The position numbers and the translations under genes are program-made. Below, piece after piece: positions 62,095-64,000 of a stretch of DNA of 64,000 bases (position 1 is its first letter; each line of letters starts with the position of its first letter). The DNA is from Auriscalpium vulgare (taxonomy: Eukaryota > Basidiomycota > Agaricomycetes > Russulales > Auriscalpiaceae), in contig JAHBBC010000001.1 of assembly GCA_019915015.1 (NCBI GenBank), positions 2,294,001 to 2,358,000 of the forward strand. The letters run 5' to 3'. The notes below the pieces were generated by a model, which saw only the letters and a program-made list of their open reading frames with translations, was not told the DNA's origin and made no database searches.

Positions 62095-64000
62095 TCACCA
62101 CGCCTCCGGCATGGGCGCGAACTCGCCTGGCCAGCCCGTGCCCCGGTTCGGGTTCATGAAGATGCCGTCGGATCCGTTCACGGGGAGGCCCAAGTCCGTG
62201 AGGCTCTGCGCAGCGATGATCAGGCTTCGAAAGCACTGCGCGCATAGCTACACAACGCACCTGCTCCTGGAGCCACACGGGGATATCCGACGGATTGAGG
62301 CTCGCCATGTTGTGCGGCCACGGGAAGCCGAGGTCCTCGATCGCGCCAGACGCGTCGACGAACGGGGCCATGACCATGCTGTCGTTCGGGCCGCCCGGGG
62401 GGCCCATCGACGGCACTGTCGTCGGGCCCCCAGTCGGCATACCGACCTTGCGGCGCAGGTTCGCGAGCATGATGCGCAGCGTCAGCGCATATCTGCCAGG
62501 TGAGCATGTCAGCAAGGGGGGAAGAGGGTGGGGAGTGGACGGACTGACCGCTCAGCGGCAACGTCGGAGAGGAGCTGCGCGAGCTGCTCGACCTGCGCGG
62601 CAATTGCGCCGAGGTCCAGCTCCGAGGGGAAAAGGTTCGCCATCTTGAGCAGGAAGAGCCCTGAGAACGCCGCCGTAACGAGGCTGTCGTGCACGGCATA
62701 ACGCAGCGCCGCACTGCGCAGAGCGTCAGCATGCCGCACAGAGCGCTAGGAAGTGCTCACATACCGGTATGCCGTGGACATAAGGAACGTGGACAGGCAG
62801 TTCGTCGCGGCGTCCTTGGCCTGGAACGCGAGCTCGCGCTGCTCGAAGGGCATCTTGTCCCACGAAACGCCGCGCAACGCAACGCAGACGAGCCAGAGCT
62901 TCGCATAGTGCAATTCGCCATCAAGGATTTTCACGAGCAGGGAGTCCTCGTCCATGGAATGCACTGTAAAGGCGTCCTCAATTCGCTGCCATCACTATGC
63001 ATATGGAAATTGCATACGGTGGAGCTCGTGGCAGTCGTGCCACCACTTATCCAGCGCGACATTCGCGCGCCGGATGAACGCGAGCGTATGGTGGTTGACT
63101 TGCCCGTTCATCGGCGAAAGCGTTTCGTAGATCTGGGCTGTAGTATCCGATCAGCTACGTTTACGCGTCAAAAACAGATATGAGAAGCATACTTTTTTGC
63201 GCGATCAGCTCGACTTGGGCGACGAGCCGAACGTCCGTGGGCGACGCCATCGGATGATTGAGCAGCACACGGCAGTGGCGAATGGAGTTTTCATCCCGGA
63301 GCACGATAGGCCTGCCCGTGCCGAGGCTCATCCTGCAACACAGCAATCATTAATTCCGCTACCAACTGATCCGCCACGATGAAGCACGCACTGATGGTCG
63401 AACCAATAGAGGCAGAGCCAGATCCGGGAAGACACGACGAGCTCGCGCTCCTCCTCCTCGGAGCGCTTCTTCCCGCCGTCATCCGCGAGCTTCTCGAGTG
63501 CGCGGTGCAGCCCGAGGTCAAGCGCCATGCGCATAGCGTGCCCGCTCGGGAGCCACCCGTTCGTGCTCCAGGCCGCCAGGAGCAGCATGCCTTGAGTTCC
63601 GTGAGCTTGAATTGCGAAAAAAAATTGGTGCACGGCCGCACCTTGCACAGCCTCATTCCTCACAACCGGGCCGAACAGAGACGAGCGCGCTATGCCTTGC
63701 GCCTCCTCGAGGGCCTTGTAGAACGTCGGGCCGGGAGGGTTGTTCCCGCTCCTGATCTTGCCTGCGACCGCGAGGATGGCGTCGAAGGTCCAGGGCGAGC
63801 GCTCCATGATCCCCTCATACGTGTCGTATGCGGGATCGAACAGCGGGATGAAGAGGTGACAGCCAGAGAAGAAGCTGCACATGCGTACCAGCAGTCAGAT
63901 GTGGTCTGCATGGGGCAGGAGATGAAAGAGGAACGAACATGTGGAACAGCTCTCTGGCTTCCGAGTCGGAGACCAAGCCCTGTAAAATGGTTGAGTTGCA
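62095..64000 (-). CDS. Fungal-specific transcription factor domain protein (partial)
   Basis: The C-terminal part of a fungal transcription factor with a Fungal_trans-type middle homology region. It runs from the right edge, where the DNA-binding N-terminus lies outside the window, to the stop at 62095. Visible hallmarks are LFIPLFDPAYDTYEGIMERSPWTFDAILAVAGKI, MLLLAAWSTNGWLPSGHAMRMALDLGLHRALEKL, EERELVVSSRIWLCLYWFDHQMSLGTGRP, DVRLVAQVELIAQKTQIYETLSPM and the C-terminus NPNRGTGWPGEFAPMPEAW. The phrase ALDLGLHRALEKL to WLCLYWFDHQMSLGTGRP is the family signature. Many introns of 48-60 nt. The regulated pathway cannot be told from the visible part. Confidence 0.85.

Overview
This is a stretch of nuclear DNA from a filamentous basidiomycete, most likely an Agaricomycete (mushroom-forming fungus). 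The reasons are gene-dense GC-rich DNA on both strands, many introns of about 40-60 nt per gene with GTRNGT donors, GH16 and chitin-synthase cell-wall genes, a fungal Zn-cluster-type transcription factor and a two-gene PIF/Harbinger element of fungal type. All gene models below were spliced by eye from open frames, donor/acceptor sites and conserved family motifs. Outer ends are firmer than some inner junctions.

Layout. 1-16 kb: a mitochondrial-targeted Mmc1-like protein (-, cut by the left edge), divergent from a division-1 chitin synthase (+); a doubtful small gene; an OPT oligopeptide transporter (+); a type II membrane protein of DUF3712-like type (-); and ERO1, the ER thiol oxidase (-). 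17-30 kb: a secreted lysozyme-like GH23/SLT protein (+), an AGC-like Ser/Thr kinase (-), protein phosphatase 5 (+), the U2 snRNP factor SR140/U2SURP (+), a 0.6 kb inverted-repeat element, and a Cys-cluster protein of unknown function (-). 30-41 kb: the multi-KH protein vigilin/Scp160 (-), 2.7 kb without a supported gene, then a complete PIF/Harbinger DNA transposon with 68-bp perfect terminal repeats. 41-52 kb: a PHO85-type cyclin with an upstream ORF (+), a small unknown gene (-) divergent from the eIF5-mimic protein 5MP/BZW (+), a GPI-type GH16 enzyme (-), and the DNA glycosylase Mag1 (-) divergent from cytosine deaminase Fcy1 (+). 54-64 kb: a PASK-like kinase (-), the complex I subunit NDUFS7 (+), a large disordered conserved protein (+), and a fungal-specific transcription factor (-, cut by the right edge).

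Most genes are housekeeping genes and do not form a pathway cluster. Two threads stand out. First, at least seven tiny exons (5, 7, 12, 14, 14, 15 and 15 nt) and two GC-AG introns sit inside highly conserved motifs. These can be placed with confidence only because the protein families are known, and automatic gene finders would probably miss several of them. Second, two DNA elements with intact inverted ends sit between genes: one looks autonomous, the other non-autonomous. The PP5 gene also carries an apparent single-base deletion in a conserved segment.
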